Positions 18,432-29,289 of a stretch of 64,000 nucleotides of DNA are shown here, piece by piece; position 1 is the stretch's first letter; each line of letters opens with the position of its first letter. Origin of the DNA: Desulfitibacter sp. BRH_c19 (GTDB lineage Bacteria > Bacillota > DSM-16504 > Desulfitibacterales > Desulfitibacteraceae); the NCBI GenBank assembly GCA_001515945.1, contig LOER01000004.1, positions 84,256-148,255 of the forward strand, given 5' to 3'. Below the pieces are notes generated by a model. That model searched no databases, was not told where the DNA came from, and saw nothing but the letters and a program-made list of their open reading frames with translations. Position numbers and translations under genes: made by a program.

Positions 18432-18929
18432 ATGTTATTAAAAGGAAAAACATGGAAGTTTGGGGACGACATTGATACGGATGCTATAATTCCGGCAAGA
18501 TATTTAAATACATCTGAGCCTGCCGAGCTTGCAAAGCATTGCATGGAGGATGCTGACCCAGAGTTTCCAGCTAAAGTTAGGGCAGGTGACATTATTGTTG
18601 CAGGTAAAAACTTTGGTTGTGGTAGCTCTAGAGAGCATGCTCCGATTGCTATTAAAGCTGCAGGAGTATCATGTGTAATTGCAAAATCCTTTGCCCGTAT
18701 ATTTTTCAGAAATTCTATCAATATAGGACTTCCAATTTTAGAATCACCAGAGGCAGCTACTGCCCTTGAAGAGGGCAATGAGGTGGAAGTAGATGTTGCA
18801 AATGGAGAGATAAAAGATTTAACTACAGGTAAAACTTATCAAGCAGTTCCTTTTCCAGGATTTATGAGAGATATAATTTCTGCAGGTGGATTAATGAATT
18901 ATGTAGCTGAGAGGGTGGAGGAAAAATGA
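18432..18929 (+). CDS. leuD: 3-isopropylmalate dehydratase small subunit
   Basis: 165-aa swivel-domain subunit with [32 protein letters not shown] and the [13 protein letters not shown] segment. Overlaps leuB by 4 nt (ATGA), which suggests translational coupling. Confidence 0.93.
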   Translation: MLLKGKTWKFGDDIDTDAIIPARYLNTSEPAELAKHCMEDADPEFPAKVRAGDIIVAGKNFGCGSSREHAPIAIKAAGVSCVIAKSFARIFFRNSINIGLPILESPEAATALEEGNEVEVDVANGEIKDLTTGKTYQAVPFPGFMRDIISAGGLMNYVAERVEEK

Positions 18930-19996
18930 TTAAAGTAGCAGTATTACCTGGAGATGGGATAGGTTCTGAAATCATTCCTGAGGCTCTTAAAGTACTTGAA
19001 ATAATTGCTCCTAAATACGGTATGGAATTTGAATTTGTAGAGGGCCTAATTGGTGGGGCAGCCATTGATGCTGAAGGTGTTGCACTTCCAGAAGTAACTC
19101 TTAATTTATGTAAGGATAGTCAGGCAGTTTTATTGGGTGCTATTGGAGGACCAAAGTGGGATACCCTTCCTGCCCCCCAGAGACCAGAGGTTGCAGCACT
19201 TCTTCCTCTTAGAAAACATCTTGGCTTATATGCAAATGTAAGACCAATTGCTTTAAATACAGCTTTAATGGGTGCCTCTCCTTTGAAGGAAGAGATAGTA
19301 AAGGGTACAGATATGATTGTTATCAGAGAGCTTACAGGTGGAATATACTTTGGTGACAAATATAGAGAGGCTCATGTATCAGGAGAGAAAGCAGTAGATA
19401 TCCTTGAATATACTAGTGAAGAAATCGAAAGAATTGCCAAGCTTGCTTTTGAAATTGCATCCAAAAGAAGAAAAAAGGTGACTAGTGTAGACAAAGCTAA
19501 CGTTTTGGAAAGCTCTAGGCTTTGGAGAGAGACAGTTTCTAAACTTGCACAGGATTATCCTGAGATTACCGTTGAGCATATGTATGTAGATAATTGCGCC
19601 ATGCAGTTAATTAGGAATCCACTTCAATTTGATGTAATTCTTACTGAGAATATGTTTGGTGATATTCTAACTGATGAAGCTTCTATCTTAAGTGGTTCAA
19701 TCGGCATGCTGGCTTCATCTAGCTTTGGAGGTAATGTGGCCTTGTATGAACCTGCCCATGGTTCTGCACCTGATATAGCAGGTCAAGACAAAGCTAATCC
19801 CCTGGCAACCATTCTTTCAGGCGCTATGATGTTAAAATACAGCTTTGATTGTTCAGAAGGAGCAGAAAAAATAGAAGCAGCAGTCGCCAAAGTACTTGAA
19901 GAAGGATATAGGACAGGAGACATTATGGAGCCAGGAAAGAAACTGGTTGGGACGAGGGAAATGGGTAATCTGGTATGCAAAAAACTGGGAGAGTAG
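18926..19996 (+). CDS. leuB: 3-isopropylmalate dehydrogenase
   Basis: 356-aa beta-decarboxylating dehydrogenase: [18 protein letters not shown] at the N-terminus, [10 protein letters not shown], the Asp ligands in [15 protein letters not shown], and the NAD-binding [12 protein letters not shown]. It oxidises 3-isopropylmalate and, by inference, 3-methylmalate from the citramalate route. Confidence 0.95.
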   Translation: MIKVAVLPGDGIGSEIIPEALKVLEIIAPKYGMEFEFVEGLIGGAAIDAEGVALPEVTLNLCKDSQAVLLGAIGGPKWDTLPAPQRPEVAALLPLRKHLGLYANVRPIALNTALMGASPLKEEIVKGTDMIVIRELTGGIYFGDKYREAHVSGEKAVDILEYTSEEIERIAKLAFEIASKRRKKVTSVDKANVLESSRLWRETVSKLAQDYPEITVEHMYVDNCAMQLIRNPLQFDVILTENMFGDILTDEASILSGSIGMLASSSFGGNVALYEPAHGSAPDIAGQDKANPLATILSGAMMLKYSFDCSEGAEKIEAAVAKVLEEGYRTGDIMEPGKKLVGTREMGNLVCKKLGE

Positions 19997-20001
19997 ATAC
20001 T

Positions 20002-21582
20002 ATGAAAGTATTTTTATTTGATACTACCTTAAGAGATGGAGCCCAAGGAGAAGGGGTCAATGTTTCTGTCAAGGATAAGGTAAAGATAGCGGAAAAGTTA
20101 GATTGGTTCGGGATGGATTTTATTGAGGGGGGTTGGCCCTCCTCCAACCCTAAGGATACAGAATTTTTTCAAAAGGCTGCCAAAAAGAACTGGAGAGGGA
20201 AGATTTGCTCCTTTGGAAGCACTTGCAGAGTAGGAGTAAAAGCTGAGGATGATCTAAATCTGCAGGCTCTTGTGACCTGCGAAGCACCTGCTACTGCTAT
20301 TTTTGCTAAAACCTGGGATTACCAGGTTACAAAAGTATTAGGAACAAGCTTAGAAGAGAACCTAAGAATGATCCGCGATAGTGTTGCTTTTTTAGTCAAT
20401 AATGAAATTCAAGTGATCTTTGATGCCGAACACTTCTTTGATGGCTACAAAGCAAATCCTGAATATGCCTTGTTGTGTCTCGAAAGTGCACAACAAGCTG
20501 GGGCATCTTGGCTTGCTCTATGTGATACCAATGGTGGAACCCTTCCTCATGAGGTTTTTGAAATAGTGCAGCTTTGCAAAGAAAGATTTACTATTCCTAT
20601 TGGCATCCATGCCCACAATGATTGTGAGCTTGCTGTGGCAAATAGTATAGCAGCAGTTCAGGCTGGGGCAACAATGGTCCACGGAACATTCAACGGCATA
20701 GGAGAAAGATGTGGTAATGCTAATTTATGTTCAGTAATACCTAATCTTGAATTAAAGATGGGATATGAAACTTCAACTAGAAATAATTTAGATTGTCTCA
20801 CAGAAACAGCAAGGTATGTAGCTGAGGTTGCAAATATTGCCATACCAAATCATCAACCCTTTGTGGGACATAGCGCTTTTACTCATAAAGGGGGAATGCA
20901 TGCTAATGCAGTATTAAAGCATCCTAGAACATATGAGCATATCACTCCTGAGACAGTAGGCAATGACAGAAGAATTTTAATGTCGGAGCTTGCTGGAACA
21001 AGCAATTTAACCCATAAGCTTGAAGAGATGGGAATTAATATAGAAGACAAGGATATACTCAAAAAAACTATTGAGCAGGTAAAAGAATTGGAGCATAAGG
21101 GCTTCCAATTTGAAGGGGCCGAAGCTTCCTTAGAGTTGTTACTCTATAAAATAGCAGGATCATATAAGGAACATTTTCATCTTGAAAACATTAAAGTAAA
21201 TGTTGAAAAAAGAGGGGAAGAGGACTACTATTCAGAAGCAATTATTAAGCTAAGAATTGGAGATGAAATAGTTCATACTGCTGCTGAAGGAAATGGACCG
21301 GTCAATGCCTTGGATAATGCTCTCAGAAAAGCTCTTGACGAAACTTATCCATGCATTACTGACATGCATCTCTTAGATTATAAAGTAAGGGTATTAGAAG
21401 GAAGCCAAGCAACAGCTGCTAAGGTTCGGGTTCTTATTGAGTCAAAGGACAAGGAAGATCATTGGAGTACAGTTGGTGTTTCCTCCAATATTATTGAAGC
21501 AAGCTGGGAGGCTTTGCTAGATAGTATGGATTATATCTTACTTAAGAAGCATCTTAAAGACTTGGGGGAAAAGGGGGAATAA
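20002..21582 (+). CDS. cimA: (R)-citramalate synthase CimA
   Basis: 526-aa DRE-TIM enzyme: [20 protein letters not shown], then IEGGWPSSNPKD, which is typical of the CimA/LeuA2 branch, HAHNDCELAVAN (HxH) and a C-terminal LeuA-type regulatory domain. It joins acetyl-CoA and pyruvate to citramalate, giving 2-ketobutyrate without threonine deaminase. The ATG at 20002 has GGGAGAG 9 nt upstream and is preferred over an in-frame start inside leuB. The homocitrate synthase alternative is less likely given the sequence form. Confidence 0.9.
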   Translation: MKVFLFDTTLRDGAQGEGVNVSVKDKVKIAEKLDWFGMDFIEGGWPSSNPKDTEFFQKAAKKNWRGKICSFGSTCRVGVKAEDDLNLQALVTCEAPATAIFAKTWDYQVTKVLGTSLEENLRMIRDSVAFLVNNEIQVIFDAEHFFDGYKANPEYALLCLESAQQAGASWLALCDTNGGTLPHEVFEIVQLCKERFTIPIGIHAHNDCELAVANSIAAVQAGATMVHGTFNGIGERCGNANLCSVIPNLELKMGYETSTRNNLDCLTETARYVAEVANIAIPNHQPFVGHSAFTHKGGMHANAVLKHPRTYEHITPETVGNDRRILMSELAGTSNLTHKLEEMGINIEDKDILKKTIEQVKELEHKGFQFEGAEASLELLLYKIAGSYKEHFHLENIKVNVEKRGEEDYYSEAIIKLRIGDEIVHTAAEGNGPVNALDNALRKALDETYPCITDMHLLDYKVRVLEGSQATAAKVRVLIESKDKEDHWSTVGVSSNIIEASWEALLDSMDYILLKKHLKDLGEKGE

Positions 21583-21585
21583 GAG

Positions 21586-22809
21586 ATGACTTCTCTTATT
21601 ACCACACTATTGGCATTTATAATTGTCGTTTTCATTGTAAACATAACAAAAGCTACGTGGATAGCTATGATGGTAGGTTCTTTTGTGGCAGCTTTGGGGA
21701 CTGGATTATCCTTTGAGGCTGCCTTCAAAATTGCCCTGAATGTTCTGCAAAATCCCTCTACGTTATCTCTTATTGTAACTGTGGTATTAATTAAATCTTT
21801 GGGAAACATAATGGAAAAGGCTGGACTAATATATAAAATGGTATCTTCCCTGCAATCAGCAATAAAAAATCCTAGGATTATTGTAGCTGTTATCCCTGTA
21901 TTACTTGGTTTATTACCAATACCGGGTGGAGCTTATATGTCTGCACCGTTAATTGAAAAAGCTGGAAGAAAAATACAATTAACAGGCAGTAATCTTGTTG
22001 CAGCAAACATAATTTTTAGACATATAGTTTATTTTGTATTTCCTTTATATCCTACTTTAATCTTATTACAGTCTTTTACTGGTATTAGTGTATATAAGGT
22101 TATAAGCTTTTGTTTTGCACCCATGTTAGTTTGTGCCATTTTGGGATTTCTTGTTATTCTTCCACAGGGTTTAAATGTGACTGATAAAATTGAAGGAAGC
22201 TCGGCGGATGACTGGAAGGAGTTCTTAAAAGCCAGTTTCCCTATAACACTACTTGTGGTATCAGCAATTATTTCCAACAATTTTTTATTTGCTGCTGTAG
22301 TAGCTGTTATAACTAGTTTGGTGTTATCTCAAAGGTTATTTTCCACGAGCTCAATTAAAAGGAATCTGATTGATTCATTAAAGGAGCTTGACTGGAAGCT
22401 GGCATTAACTGTATTAGGAATACTTTTTTTTCAAAAGTATATTGAAGCAGCTGGAGCTTTAACTTATATGGCTGGAATTCTTACAAATCAAGGTGTACAC
22501 CTTAATGTTTTACTTTTAGTAGTTTCATTTGTTACAGGACTATTAACTGGTTCTACCCTTGGTGCAGTGGGAATAGGGTTAAGTATATTTGTGCCGTTGT
22601 TTAGTAACCATTCAAATTTAGTGGTTGTTGTTAGTTTATTATATTTATTTACAATGATCGGATATTTCGTTTCTCCTCTACATTTATGCTTAATATTGAC
22701 GCAGGATTATTTTAAGGGGAATCTAAAAAGGGTCTACCAATTAATGGCAGTACCCTTGTTTGGATTATTATTTACTGGACTTATTCTAGGGCTACTCCTC
22801 GGTTTTTAA
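21586..22809 (+). CDS. DUF401 family membrane protein
   Basis: 407-aa protein with about ten hydrophobic helices. LLGLLPIPGGAYMSAPLIEK and the TGSTLGAVGIGLS loop are marks of the DUF401/permease-like family, which resembles gluconate and citrate-type transporters. It follows cimA by 3 nt, so it is probably cotranscribed with the leucine genes. Export or import of an organic acid or amino acid is an inference. Its 3' end overlaps the convergent DUF881 gene by 29 nt. Confidence 0.8.
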   Translation: MTSLITTLLAFIIVVFIVNITKATWIAMMVGSFVAALGTGLSFEAAFKIALNVLQNPSTLSLIVTVVLIKSLGNIMEKAGLIYKMVSSLQSAIKNPRIIVAVIPVLLGLLPIPGGAYMSAPLIEKAGRKIQLTGSNLVAANIIFRHIVYFVFPLYPTLILLQSFTGISVYKVISFCFAPMLVCAILGFLVILPQGLNVTDKIEGSSADDWKEFLKASFPITLLVVSAIISNNFLFAAVVAVITSLVLSQRLFSTSSIKRNLIDSLKELDWKLALTVLGILFFQKYIEAAGALTYMAGILTNQGVHLNVLLLVVSFVTGLLTGSTLGAVGIGLSIFVPLFSNHSNLVVVVSLLYLFTMIGYFVSPLHLCLILTQDYFKGNLKRVYQLMAVPLFGLLFTGLILGLLLGF

Positions 22810-23443
22810 CTGCAGGAATGGCTATATTATCTCTGGGAGTAATTGATGGGTAAATCCCATATAATATGCTCCAGTTTTCTACTAGACCACCAGTAAAGGT
22901 TAACCCTTTTTCTAGAGTATGGGGGTCACCGATTGCCTTTATAATACACGGAAATAATAGTTTCTCATCATTCACAAAAATTTCATCTGAAGAATAAGGT
23001 TGAATATAGGTATTAACAGTTATTCTGTGATCATTAATAGCTATGGCTTCAGCTCCTGTAGCCCATAGCTCATTGACAAGATCTACTAAATCATAATGTA
23101 ATAAAGGAGCATCCCCTGTTATGGTTACAGTAATACCAGGACCATTAACAGGCAATTCACCATTAAGCATCTGTAATTGCTCAATTTCCTGTTCGGTATT
23201 ATCGATTCGCTCGATTCCCCTAGCTGTTTCATACTCAATAGTGCTTTTTCTTTGTCTTAATTCTTGAACAGTTATTGACAAGTCATCTTGTTTTTCTTTC
23301 ATAGTATTATATAGAGTAATTAAATCTCTAGCATCCTGGTAGGCAAGGGAGTTTATCAATTGTTGCTGAGTTTTAAATTGCATACTTATAAATATACCTA
23401 AGACTAACAAGACAATGGTGAAGGAGATAATTGACTTATTCAT
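22781..23443 (-). CDS. DUF881 family protein (second copy)
   Basis: 220-aa protein with one N-terminal membrane helix (about 5-23), a coiled-coil-like stretch (25-95) and the DUF881 core: NGPGITVTITGD, LVNELWATGAEAIAINDHRI, KAIGDPHTL. Found in Gram-positive bacteria, often near cell-division or sporulation genes; function unknown. Its start overlaps the end of the other DUF881 gene by 8 nt. Confidence 0.85.
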   Translation of the reverse strand: MNKSIISFTIVLLVLGIFISMQFKTQQQLINSLAYQDARDLITLYNTMKEKQDDLSITVQELRQRKSTIEYETARGIERIDNTEQEIEQLQMLNGELPVNGPGITVTITGDAPLLHYDLVDLVNELWATGAEAIAINDHRITVNTYIQPYSSDEIFVNDEKLLFPCIIKAIGDPHTLEKGLTFTGGLVENWSILYGIYPSITPRDNIAIPAVKNRGVALE

Positions 23444-24170
23444 GGATTTGTTCCCCTCTTTCTAGATGGGATTGTCTGAAGTTACCCTTGTATTCAGGAA
23501 TCTCTACTTCTCCAACTTCTATTTTTACTGGAAAATTGCGAGCTTTTAGATAGGGGATTTCATCACCTAATAATAGTTTTTCCTTAATCTCTTCAGGATC
23601 ACCCAAAGCTTTGATTTGGTATGGAGGTGCCATAGGTGTAGTGTTAACTAGTATTACAGTACCTACACATCTAATATCTGAACTGGAAACAAGTCTTTGA
23701 TTATTAATTGCGATAGCCTTCGCTCCAGCAGCCTTTAATTCATTAACTAGATATAAAACAGTCTTATCGTGAATTATATAATCCTCTGGTCTAAAGGATG
23801 CAAAGTCAGTACTAGCAGAAGCAGCACCCTGAACATTATCATCTAAAGTTATTGTAATTCCTGGACCAACTACAGTAGTCAAAGAATTTATTGACCTTTG
23901 AAGGTGGAGATAGTCTTGTAAGAACTTTAAAGTACCTGCATCCTGATCTTCAACCTCTTGATACTGGGATAATTGATTTCTAATGGTACCTATCTCTTCT
24001 TCAGTATCATGTATATCTGTTTCCAATTGCTGAATCATTTCAATTATATTTTCATGCAGTATGGAACTGGAACTGTCTGCTTCTGCACGAGTAGATTTGT
24101 ACTGCCAGGATAGAAGCAAACCCAAAATTGTGCATACTATAGTTATATTGAACATCCAAGTTTTTTTCAA
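23436..24170 (-). CDS. DUF881 family protein (first copy)
   Basis: 244-aa protein with the same plan as its neighbour: one N-terminal helix, a coiled coil with EEIGTIRNQLSQYQE, then VGPGITITLDDN, LVNELKAAGAKAIAINNQRL and IKALGDPEEI. It is divergent from cdaA. A pair of DUF881 genes next to cdaA or division genes is common in Clostridia, which suggests a cell-envelope role. Confidence 0.85.
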   Translation of the reverse strand: MKKTWMFNITIVCTILGLLLSWQYKSTRAEADSSSSILHENIIEMIQQLETDIHDTEEEIGTIRNQLSQYQEVEDQDAGTLKFLQDYLHLQRSINSLTTVVGPGITITLDDNVQGAASASTDFASFRPEDYIIHDKTVLYLVNELKAAGAKAIAINNQRLVSSSDIRCVGTVILVNTTPMAPPYQIKALGDPEEIKEKLLLGDEIPYLKARNFPVKIEVGEVEIPEYKGNFRQSHLERGEQIHE

Positions 24171-24199
24171 AGAGATTCACCTCGAATTTTTACTTATTA

Positions 24200-24219
24200 T
24201 TAACCTTTAAAAAGGTTAA
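24200..24219. promoter_or_regulatory. 20-nt perfect palindrome between divergent DUF881 and cdaA genes
   Basis: TTAACCTTT and AAAGGTTAA form a perfect inverted repeat with a 2-nt centre, between the two divergent genes. There is no T-run, so an operator is more likely than a terminator. No cognate regulator is visible nearby. Confidence 0.4.
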
Positions 24220-24320
24220 TGGCGTATATATGTCGAAAGAATTATGGTGATATATATAAAAGTAATATAGTATTATATAGATAGTTATATGCACATTATT
24301 AAAAGGTGGTTTCCTTTAAT

Positions 24321-25151
24321 ATGTTTTCTCAATTTAATTTTCTCATATATTTAAGTCCATGGGAAATATTTTTAATAATTTTAGATATAACAGTAGTTTC
24401 ATTTGTTATATATAAGGGCATTATGCTCATCAAAGGAACAAGGGCAGTACAGCTAATTAAAGGCTTATTCGTACTGGTCGTTGCCTTTTTTATTAGTGAT
24501 TTGCTTCAGCTTACCACGGTTAATTGGTTTTTGCAACAGATACAATTGTTAATTGTGGTAGCCTTACCCATCGTATTTCAGCCTGAGTTGAGAAGGGCTT
24601 TAGAACAATTGGGTAGAGGTAAGATTTTTAGCAGCTCAATGACGTATTTGGCAGTAGAAGATCGTTCTCGCCTAATTAATGAACTAGTACGGTCGGTACA
24701 GGCACTTAGTAAAAATAAGTATGGTGCTCTAATTGTAATAGAAAATGAAACTGGTTTATCTGATTTTGTAGAAACAGGTGTAAAACTCGATGGTGTAATT
24801 TCAGCAGAGTTGCTGGTAAATATATTTGTGCATAATACTCCTCTCCATGATGGAGCAGTTATTATCAGAGGTGACAGAATTGCAGCTGCAGGTTGTTTTT
24901 TACCGCTAACAGATAGTCCTTATTTAAGTAAACAACTAGGAACAAGGCACCGAGCAGCATTAGGTATCACAGAAACTTCAGATTGTGTTGTGATAGTAGT
25001 TTCTGAAGAAACAGGTACTATCTCGCTTGCCCATCAGGGGGAATTGACACGTTATCTCGAAGAAAAGAACCTTAAAGAAATGCTTGAAGACGTTTTACTA
25101 ACCAAACAGAGTAATACATCTATCTTCAATATCTTTAAAAGATCATCTTAA
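24321..25151 (+). CDS. cdaA: diadenylate cyclase CdaA
   Basis: 276-aa membrane cyclase. Three N-terminal helices are followed by the DAC domain with DGA at 177-179 and RHR at 209-211, both intact. It makes c-di-AMP from two ATP, controlling potassium and wall homeostasis. The ATG at 24321 is chosen over an in-frame GTG at 24306 that lies within the AAGGTGG ribosome-binding site. It starts a unit with cdaR, a FAD protein gene, glmM and glmS. Confidence 0.95.
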   Translation: MFSQFNFLIYLSPWEIFLIILDITVVSFVIYKGIMLIKGTRAVQLIKGLFVLVVAFFISDLLQLTTVNWFLQQIQLLIVVALPIVFQPELRRALEQLGRGKIFSSSMTYLAVEDRSRLINELVRSVQALSKNKYGALIVIENETGLSDFVETGVKLDGVISAELLVNIFVHNTPLHDGAVIIRGDRIAAAGCFLPLTDSPYLSKQLGTRHRAALGITETSDCVVIVVSEETGTISLAHQGELTRYLEEKNLKEMLEDVLLTKQSNTSIFNIFKRSS

Positions 25152-25170
25152 AGAGTAGTGAGGGATTAAT

Positions 25171-26094
25171 ATGCTTGGACATTTTCGCAATAATATGATA
25201 TATAGATTGATTTCAATTTTTGCTGCTATTACAATCTGGTTTTTTGTCTTTTCGGAAAGAAATCCCACTACGGAAGATGTAGTAACTGTGCCCTTAGAGG
25301 CTTCTGGTTTAGCAGAAGATTTAGTAATTGCAGAAAAACCTAATACTGTTAACATTCGTTTTCAAGGGAAATCAAATGTTGTAGATAAGATTAGCTCTAG
25401 GGATTTCAGAGCACATATTTCTCTTGAAGAAATTGGTGCAGGTATTAGGTCTGTCCAAGTAGCTACAGAATTCCCAGCAGGGGTAAGAATAGTTAGTGTT
25501 CAACCCTCATGGGTACAGGTTCAAGTTGATCAGGTTAGTACTATACAACTACCAGTAGAGTTGGCAATAAGTGGTGAAGCTGCTTCAGGATATCTCTTGG
25601 AAACTCCTAAATTAACTCCCTCCCAAGTAATCGTAAAAGGCCCAGAAAATCATCTAGAAAATATAGGGAGAGTATATGTTAATGCAAGTTTTAATAATAT
25701 TTCCATGAACTATGTTCAATCCCTGCCAGTTTTAGTTGAAGATAAATCTGGTAATCTTATCTTGGATTGGCTTGAGGTTGTTCCTAGGAATGTTGATGTA
25801 TTAATACCAGTTGTAGAAGACATACCTAACAGGACAGTTCCCATAATAATTGATCTTATTGGGGAACTTCAACCTGGAATAGAAGTAGACAAGGTATTAG
25901 TTAATCCAGCTACTGTAAGAATTTATGGACAAAGGGATATAATAAATGATATGGGGTATTTAACACTTGAATTAGACATTAGTGAGCTTGAAGAGAGTAC
26001 TAGCTTTGAGATTGAAATAGAATTGCCTGAAGGAATAGAAGGTCTAAATGAGAATACGGTTCAAGTTATAGTGGAGGTTGTAGATGAAAATTAG
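25171..26094 (+). CDS. cdaR: CdaR/YbbR-domain regulator of CdaA
   Basis: 307-aa protein with one N-terminal helix (about 10-27, ISIFAAITIWFFVFSE) and three to four extracellular YbbR repeats (for example VPLEASGL ... VNIRFQGK; LPVELAISGEA; VPIIIDLIGE). It is thought to modulate CdaA activity across the membrane. Gene order with cdaA and glmM is conserved in Firmicutes. Its end overlaps the next gene by 11 nt. Confidence 0.92.
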   Translation: MLGHFRNNMIYRLISIFAAITIWFFVFSERNPTTEDVVTVPLEASGLAEDLVIAEKPNTVNIRFQGKSNVVDKISSRDFRAHISLEEIGAGIRSVQVATEFPAGVRIVSVQPSWVQVQVDQVSTIQLPVELAISGEAASGYLLETPKLTPSQVIVKGPENHLENIGRVYVNASFNNISMNYVQSLPVLVEDKSGNLILDWLEVVPRNVDVLIPVVEDIPNRTVPIIIDLIGELQPGIEVDKVLVNPATVRIYGQRDIINDMGYLTLELDISELEESTSFEIEIELPEGIEGLNENTVQVIVEVVDEN

Positions 26095-27736
26095 GATATC
26101 TGAGTTACGAATAGGAATTGATGAGGATACAGAAATACTAAAAAAACTTGCCTGTGAAAAACTAAAGATATCAAATGACATGGTAAAAAGTTGGTGGATC
26201 GAAAGACAATCCTTAGACGCGAGACGGAAAAAGGAAATTGCTTTCGTATATACTGTTGTACTTGTTTTAGAGGATGTGCTAAATCAGATTAAAACAGTTC
26301 TTCCACCTAAAAGTAGTATTATTGACCAGGAAGATGAAAGTTTAAATATTCAAAGAGGAGACGGGTATCTAAAGTACCCACCCCTAGTCATTGGGACCGG
26401 CCCTTCCGGTCTTTTTGCCGCTTGGCTCCTGGCAAAGTGGGGATATAATCCCATTGTTATAGAAAGAGGAAAAAGTGTCTTTGCCCGCCAGAAGGATGTT
26501 GCAAGGTTTTGGGATGAAGGAGAATTAGATACTGAATCAAATGTTCAGTTTGGTGAAGGAGGAGCAGGTACCTTTAGTGATGGCAAATTGACCACAAGGG
26601 TTAAGGACAAAAGAGTTAAGCTAATTTTAGAAGTATTAGCAGAAGCTGGAGCCCCCGAGGAGGTTATGTACCAGGCAAAACCCCACCTTGGAACTGACAA
26701 GCTTAGAAATATTGTTGCAAACATAAGAAAAGAAATAATTAGCTTAGGCGGTAAGGTTTTCTTTCAAGCCAAGGCTACAGACTTTATTATAAAAAATGGA
26801 GTCCTAGAGGCTGTTGTAATAAACCAAAAGCATGAATTTCCTGTATCTAGATGTATTATTGCAACTGGCCACAGCGCTAGAGATACTTATGAGGTTTTAT
26901 GGAAAACACAAGGAGTAAATCTAGAAGCAAAACCTTTTGCAGTAGGGTTACGAGTCGAGCATCCTCAGCATATGATAGACTGTGCTCAATATGGGCAATG
27001 GGCAGGAAACCCCAGACTTGGTGCTGCTGATTACCATCTTACTTATAGAAATACTGAGCTAAATAGAGCAGCCTATAGTTTTTGTATGTGTCCAGGTGGA
27101 TATGTTATTGGAGCAAGCTCAGAGCCAGGTACGCTTGCTGTAAATGGCATGAGCTATCATGATAGATCATCTGGTACGTCTAACTCAGCTGTAGTTGTTT
27201 CTGTTGGTGAAAAAGACTATGATTATACGGATCCCCTATCTGGCATGAAGTTTCAGAGAAAGTTGGAGAAAAAAGCTTTCCAGTTAGGTGGAGGTAGCTT
27301 TACAGCTCCTGTCCAGACAGTAGATGATTTTATAAATGACACCATAAAAGAAACTCCATCTAGGTTAAACCAAGCTACATATAGGCCTGGAGTTAAAGAG
27401 GCAAACCTCAGAGATTGTTTACCTAAAGAAATTGGTGAAGTTCTTGGCGAGGCATTACAGGATTTTAATAAGAAAATATGGGGTTTTGGAACTAATAAAG
27501 GGATTCTCACAGGTGTAGAAACAAGAACATCTGCACCACTTAGAATACCAAGAGATGATAAATTTCAAGCACTTGACATTGATGGATTATATCCAACAGG
27601 TGAAGGGGCAGGATATGCTGGAGGAATTATAAGTGCGGCAGTAGACGGAGTTAGAGTTGCCCAGTCAATTATTGAGACATATGGATTACCAAAAGATACA
27701 GTACCAGCAAATTTGATTGAAGTACTGGAGGGCTAG
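26084..27736 (+). CDS. FAD-dependent dehydrogenase (COG2509-type)
   Basis: 550-aa flavoprotein. After an N-terminal domain (about 1-95), the dinucleotide-binding motif [19 protein letters not shown] appears, then [19 protein letters not shown] and the C-terminal [16 protein letters not shown], the form of the uncharacterised FAD-dependent dehydrogenases found between cdaR and glmM in many Clostridia. Substrate unknown. Translation is coupled to cdaR by overlap, and glmM starts 2 nt after. Confidence 0.85.
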   Translation: MKIRISELRIGIDEDTEILKKLACEKLKISNDMVKSWWIERQSLDARRKKEIAFVYTVVLVLEDVLNQIKTVLPPKSSIIDQEDESLNIQRGDGYLKYPPLVIGTGPSGLFAAWLLAKWGYNPIVIERGKSVFARQKDVARFWDEGELDTESNVQFGEGGAGTFSDGKLTTRVKDKRVKLILEVLAEAGAPEEVMYQAKPHLGTDKLRNIVANIRKEIISLGGKVFFQAKATDFIIKNGVLEAVVINQKHEFPVSRCIIATGHSARDTYEVLWKTQGVNLEAKPFAVGLRVEHPQHMIDCAQYGQWAGNPRLGAADYHLTYRNTELNRAAYSFCMCPGGYVIGASSEPGTLAVNGMSYHDRSSGTSNSAVVVSVGEKDYDYTDPLSGMKFQRKLEKKAFQLGGGSFTAPVQTVDDFINDTIKETPSRLNQATYRPGVKEANLRDCLPKEIGEVLGEALQDFNKKIWGFGTNKGILTGVETRTSAPLRIPRDDKFQALDIDGLYPTGEGAGYAGGIISAAVDGVRVAQSIIETYGLPKDTVPANLIEVLEG

Positions 27737-27738
27737 AG

Positions 27739-29088
27739 ATGGCTAAATTATTTGGAACAGATGGAGTACGAGGAATAGCCAATAAAGAATTAACTGCAGA
27801 GCTAGCATATAAATTAGGTAGGGCAGGAGCTCATATTCTTTCAAAAGAAACAGCTAATAAAAAGCCCCTGATTGTAATAGGCCAGGATACTAGAATATCT
27901 GGACATATGCTTGAGGGTGCCCTAGTAGCAGGAATTTGCTCTGTAGGTGGAGATGTAATAAAAGCTGGCATTATCCCTACTCCTGGAGTATCCTACCTTA
28001 TAAGGCAGCTAAATGCTAGTGCTGGAGCTGTGATATCCGCCTCCCATAATCCAGTAGAAGACAATGGTATAAAGTTCTTTTCATCCACAGGATATAAGCT
28101 TTCAGATGCTATAGAAGAAGAAATTGAAAAGCTTGCTTTAGGTGAGGATAAAATGCCCTTCCCAACCGGAACAAATCTTGGTTCAGTAAAGGCTTTAGAG
28201 GATTCATGTGAAAAATATATTAGCTTTGCAAAAAATACCATTGACACTAATTTGCATGGTGTTAAAGTAGTAGTAGACTGTGCTAATGGTGCAGCCTATC
28301 AGGCAGCACCTCAGGCCTTAAAGGAGCTTGGGGCCGAGGTGATTGCTATTAACAATCAACCCAATGGAAGTAATATTAATCAAGATTGCGGTTCAACTCA
28401 TCCAAAACAATTACAGAGTGTAGTTTTAAAGCATTGTGCAAACATAGGAATAGCCCATGATGGTGATGCCGATAGGATGATTGCAGTTGATGAAAAAGGT
28501 AATATAGTTGACGGTGATCAGATTATGGTTGCCTGTGGTCTATACTTAAAGCAAAAGGGATTATTAAAAGATAATTCTTTAGTGGTAACTGTAATGAGTA
28601 ATATCGGCTTACATCTAGCCTTAAAAAAGGCAGGTATCACAGTTCATCAAACTAAGGTAGGCGACCGTTATGTTCTTGAAAAGATGATAGATACAGGTTG
28701 CAACCTTGGTGGAGAACAGTCAGGACATATTATCTTTTTAGATCACAACACTACAGGTGATGGGCTCGTCACAGCACTTCAATTGCTTCAGGTTATGGTA
28801 GACACGGGCAAACCCTTATCAGAGCTAGCAGCTCAAATGGATGTATTTCCACAAGTCCTTATAAATGCCAAGATAAAAAGTAAGGATAAGGTTATGTCTA
28901 ATCCATTATTCCTAAAGAGTATTGAAGAAGTTGAACAAAAACTTAAAGGTGAAGGGAGGGTTTTGGTAAGACCTTCAGGTACAGAACCTTTAGTTAGAGT
29001 GATGGTAGAAGGACCTGACAAAGATACCATAAGCAAAATGGCACAAGAACTAGCGGCTTTAGCCACAAAATTGGATGAAAAGCTTTAA
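27739..29088 (+). CDS. glmM: phosphoglucosamine mutase GlmM
   Basis: 449-aa alpha-D-phosphohexomutase: [11 protein letters not shown] at the N-terminus, the phosphoserine loop [14 protein letters not shown] with Ser102, the metal loop DGDADRM, and [15 protein letters not shown]. It converts glucosamine-6-P to glucosamine-1-P for peptidoglycan. CdaA and GlmM physically interact in other Firmicutes, which agrees with the gene order here. Confidence 0.96.
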   Translation: MAKLFGTDGVRGIANKELTAELAYKLGRAGAHILSKETANKKPLIVIGQDTRISGHMLEGALVAGICSVGGDVIKAGIIPTPGVSYLIRQLNASAGAVISASHNPVEDNGIKFFSSTGYKLSDAIEEEIEKLALGEDKMPFPTGTNLGSVKALEDSCEKYISFAKNTIDTNLHGVKVVVDCANGAAYQAAPQALKELGAEVIAINNQPNGSNINQDCGSTHPKQLQSVVLKHCANIGIAHDGDADRMIAVDEKGNIVDGDQIMVACGLYLKQKGLLKDNSLVVTVMSNIGLHLALKKAGITVHQTKVGDRYVLEKMIDTGCNLGGEQSGHIIFLDHNTTGDGLVTALQLLQVMVDTGKPLSELAAQMDVFPQVLINAKIKSKDKVMSNPLFLKSIEEVEQKLKGEGRVLVRPSGTEPLVRVMVEGPDKDTISKMAQELAALATKLDEKL

Positions 29089-29114
29089 TAGATGATTGGG
29101 TTGGTTATGATCAA

Positions 29115-29245
29115 AGCGCCAGGACCGATTATTTAATCGGTTGACGAGGAGAGGGTTAATCGAGCTTTCGGCGGATTCCCTCCGGTATTGCCACAACCGA
29201 CAAGGTATTTCAAAACCGCAAAGCAATTTGCGGGACAAAAGATAT
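29115..29245 (+). ncRNA. glmS ribozyme (glucosamine-6-phosphate riboswitch)
   Basis: The 5' leader of glmS holds the conserved glmS ribozyme: AGCGCCAGGACC around the cleavage site (expected cut 5' of G29116), TTGACGAGGAGAGGGTTAATC, then TTTCGGCGGATTCCCTCCGG, and the closing CCGCAAAG...TTTGCGG stem. Glucosamine-6-P acts as cofactor for self-cleavage, lowering GlmS synthesis. It starts 26 nt after the glmM stop. Confidence 0.96.
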
Positions 29246-29289
29246 CTGGTGGTATAGCTCCTAATACTTCTAAGGAGTGATTAGGATAA

